Assembly: GCA_024683935.1 (NCBI GenBank)
Contig: JAIKXV010000025.1
Coordinates: 36,059-100,058 of the forward strand
Reading direction: 5' to 3'
Origin: Lachnospiraceae bacterium
GTDB taxonomy: Bacteria; Bacillota_A; Clostridia; Lachnospirales; Lachnospiraceae
Length of the DNA: 64,000 bases
Shown here in pieces: positions 63,066-64,000 of the stretch (positions within the stretch are counted from its first letter, which is position 1; each line of letters begins with the position of its first letter). The position numbers were made by a program, and so were the translations under genes. Below the pieces are notes generated by a model. It was not told the origin of the DNA. It did no database searches and saw nothing but the letters and a program-made list of their open reading frames with translations.

Positions 63066-64000
63066 ATGAGAGTCACCCGTAAGATGATGAATGATAACTC
63101 CGTGTATAACATCAACGCCAACAAGGAATACATGGATAAGGTCAATACCCAGATGGCCACACAGAAAAAGTATGTGGATCCCTCTGATGACCCCATAACG
63201 GCGATCAGAGCACTCCGTTTCAGGAATAATCTTTCCGAAGTAACCCAGTTTCTGGACAGAAACGTATCAGATGCAGTGAGCTGGACAGAGAGTACCCAGA
63301 CTTCCATTGATTCTGCAAAGGAGATCATGCGCTCCCTGAAGTCGGAATATACTTCGGCTGCCAACGGGACAAATGAGAGCAAGGATCAGAGGATCTACTA
63401 TCAGAATATGAAAAATCTGGTAGATGAGTACTTCTCTCTCGGAAACGCTTCCACTGAAGACAGACATATCTTTACCGGATACCGCACCCAGGACAGCCTG
63501 ACCTTTACCGAAGCTGATTTTGAATACAGGGAAAGTTCTGTACAGAATGGTAAGTATATGTATAAGGGTATAAAGGAGACCTTTGATCTCGATGATCTGG
63601 AGAATTACAGTTTTACAATAGGAAAAAAAGCGGGATCTACCGGCATAACAGATGATGATATTACTACACTGGATACCAATGCTTTGACTGCTCCGAATGA
63701 AACTGATATAAAGCTTGTTGATGTATACCGTCTCCGTCTCTCCTATGAGGACATTGATTCTACAAAAGATTCTGTTTCATATGATTATAAAGATAATAAG
63801 GGAGAAATTCATTCAGGATCAACTGAACCTCTGGTATTGAAGATCACAGGATCATTAATATCGCCAGACTATAGCTATCAGGTGGTCACACAGATTAACG
63901 GAGAGGATATTACATCTGATGCTCAAATAGGAGAGCCTGCGGATGATGAAGTTTATCTGAATAAGGTTACCGGTAATCTCATATTCGGAAAAAGTGTACA
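63066..64000 (+). CDS. flgL: Flagellar hook-associated protein FlgL, copy 2 (cut by window end)
   Basis: The first 311 residues are seen. MRVTRKMMNDNSVYNINANKEYMDKVNTQMATQKK (key words SVYNINANK, DPSDDPITAIRALRFRNNLSE) closely parallels the start of copy 1, and VYLNKVTGNLIFGKS near the window edge matches copy 1 near residue 295, so the full length is probably similar, above 500. AGGAGGT is 5 bases before the ATG. No stop codon within the window. Confidence 0.9.
   Translation, partial: MRVTRKMMNDNSVYNINANKEYMDKVNTQMATQKKYVDPSDDPITAIRALRFRNNLSEVTQFLDRNVSDAVSWTESTQTSIDSAKEIMRSLKSEYTSAANGTNESKDQRIYYQNMKNLVDEYFSLGNASTEDRHIFTGYRTQDSLTFTEADFEYRESSVQNGKYMYKGIKETFDLDDLENYSFTIGKKAGSTGITDDDITTLDTNALTAPNETDIKLVDVYRLRLSYEDIDSTKDSVSYDYKDNKGEIHSGSTEPLVLKITGSLISPDYSYQVVTQINGEDITSDAQIGEPADDEVYLNKVTGNLIFGKSV

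Overview
The window looks like chromosome of a motile, Gram-positive, low-to-moderate GC anaerobe of the Clostridia, most likely a member of the Lachnospiraceae. The reasons are the long (type 2 like) IleS, DUF1934 and DUF212 proteins, an exported trigger-factor-like lipoprotein, VanW and NlpC/P60 cell-wall proteins, NrdG, two 7TM-type GGDEF proteins, Glu/Ser/VSDN-rich surface proteins, and a flagellar cluster with doubled flgK and flgL. The species assignment is inference. I saw no rRNA, tRNA, CRISPR array, insertion sequence or prophage, and no stretch above 300 bases lacks a gene.

Layout. 1-8490 (+): the end of a sirtuin, ileS, glycogen phosphorylase and an aconitase-family hydratase. 8617-10658 (-): a PTS-type dihydroxyacetone kinase operon dhaKLM. 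10889-14184 (+): an acyl-CoA ligase and a sodium:solute symporter. 14263-17205 (-): a bifunctional fucokinase/GDP-fucose pyrophosphorylase, divergent from metNIQ (17272-19876, +). Then (+) purC, a polytopic membrane protein, a Glu-rich lipoprotein, a DUF212 protein, two tandem membrane diguanylate cyclases, and the run ispE, GntR regulator, DUF1934, membrane-anchored unknown, exported PPIase, asnS and a secreted NlpC/P60 hydrolase. 34029-45134 is one 3701-residue surface protein with 16 tandem repeats. After it come glgX (+), a minus-strand operon (unknown membrane protein, nth, DUF4910 peptidase), a tiny membrane protein, VanW, a half-length AIR-synthase-like protein, an Lrp regulator with an aminotransferase, an orphan histidine kinase and nrdG. 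56338 to the end is a flagellar late operon: sigma-28 promoter, flgM, flgN, two flgK paralogs and two flgL paralogs, the last cut by the window edge.

How the genes work together. Glycogen turnover is represented twice (GlgP and GlgX). DhaKLM would feed dihydroxyacetone into glycolysis. The ligase and symporter may import and activate a carboxylic acid. FlgM, FlgN, FlgK and FlgL form a classic checkpoint, chaperone and hook-filament junction unit under the sigma factor that FlgM inhibits.

Noncoding structure is the other main result. Two families of short interspersed repeats sit in many gaps. Family A begins GTCATTCTGAGC and ends GAAGAATCTT. Family B is a double hairpin ending GGATGAGGTG, and its tail is the apparent ribosome binding site of the hydratase and of flgL1. 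Several promoters (metN, fkp, ispE) put the predicted transcription start 0-3 bases from the start codon, with no Shine-Dalgarno sequence, which suggests leaderless mRNAs.
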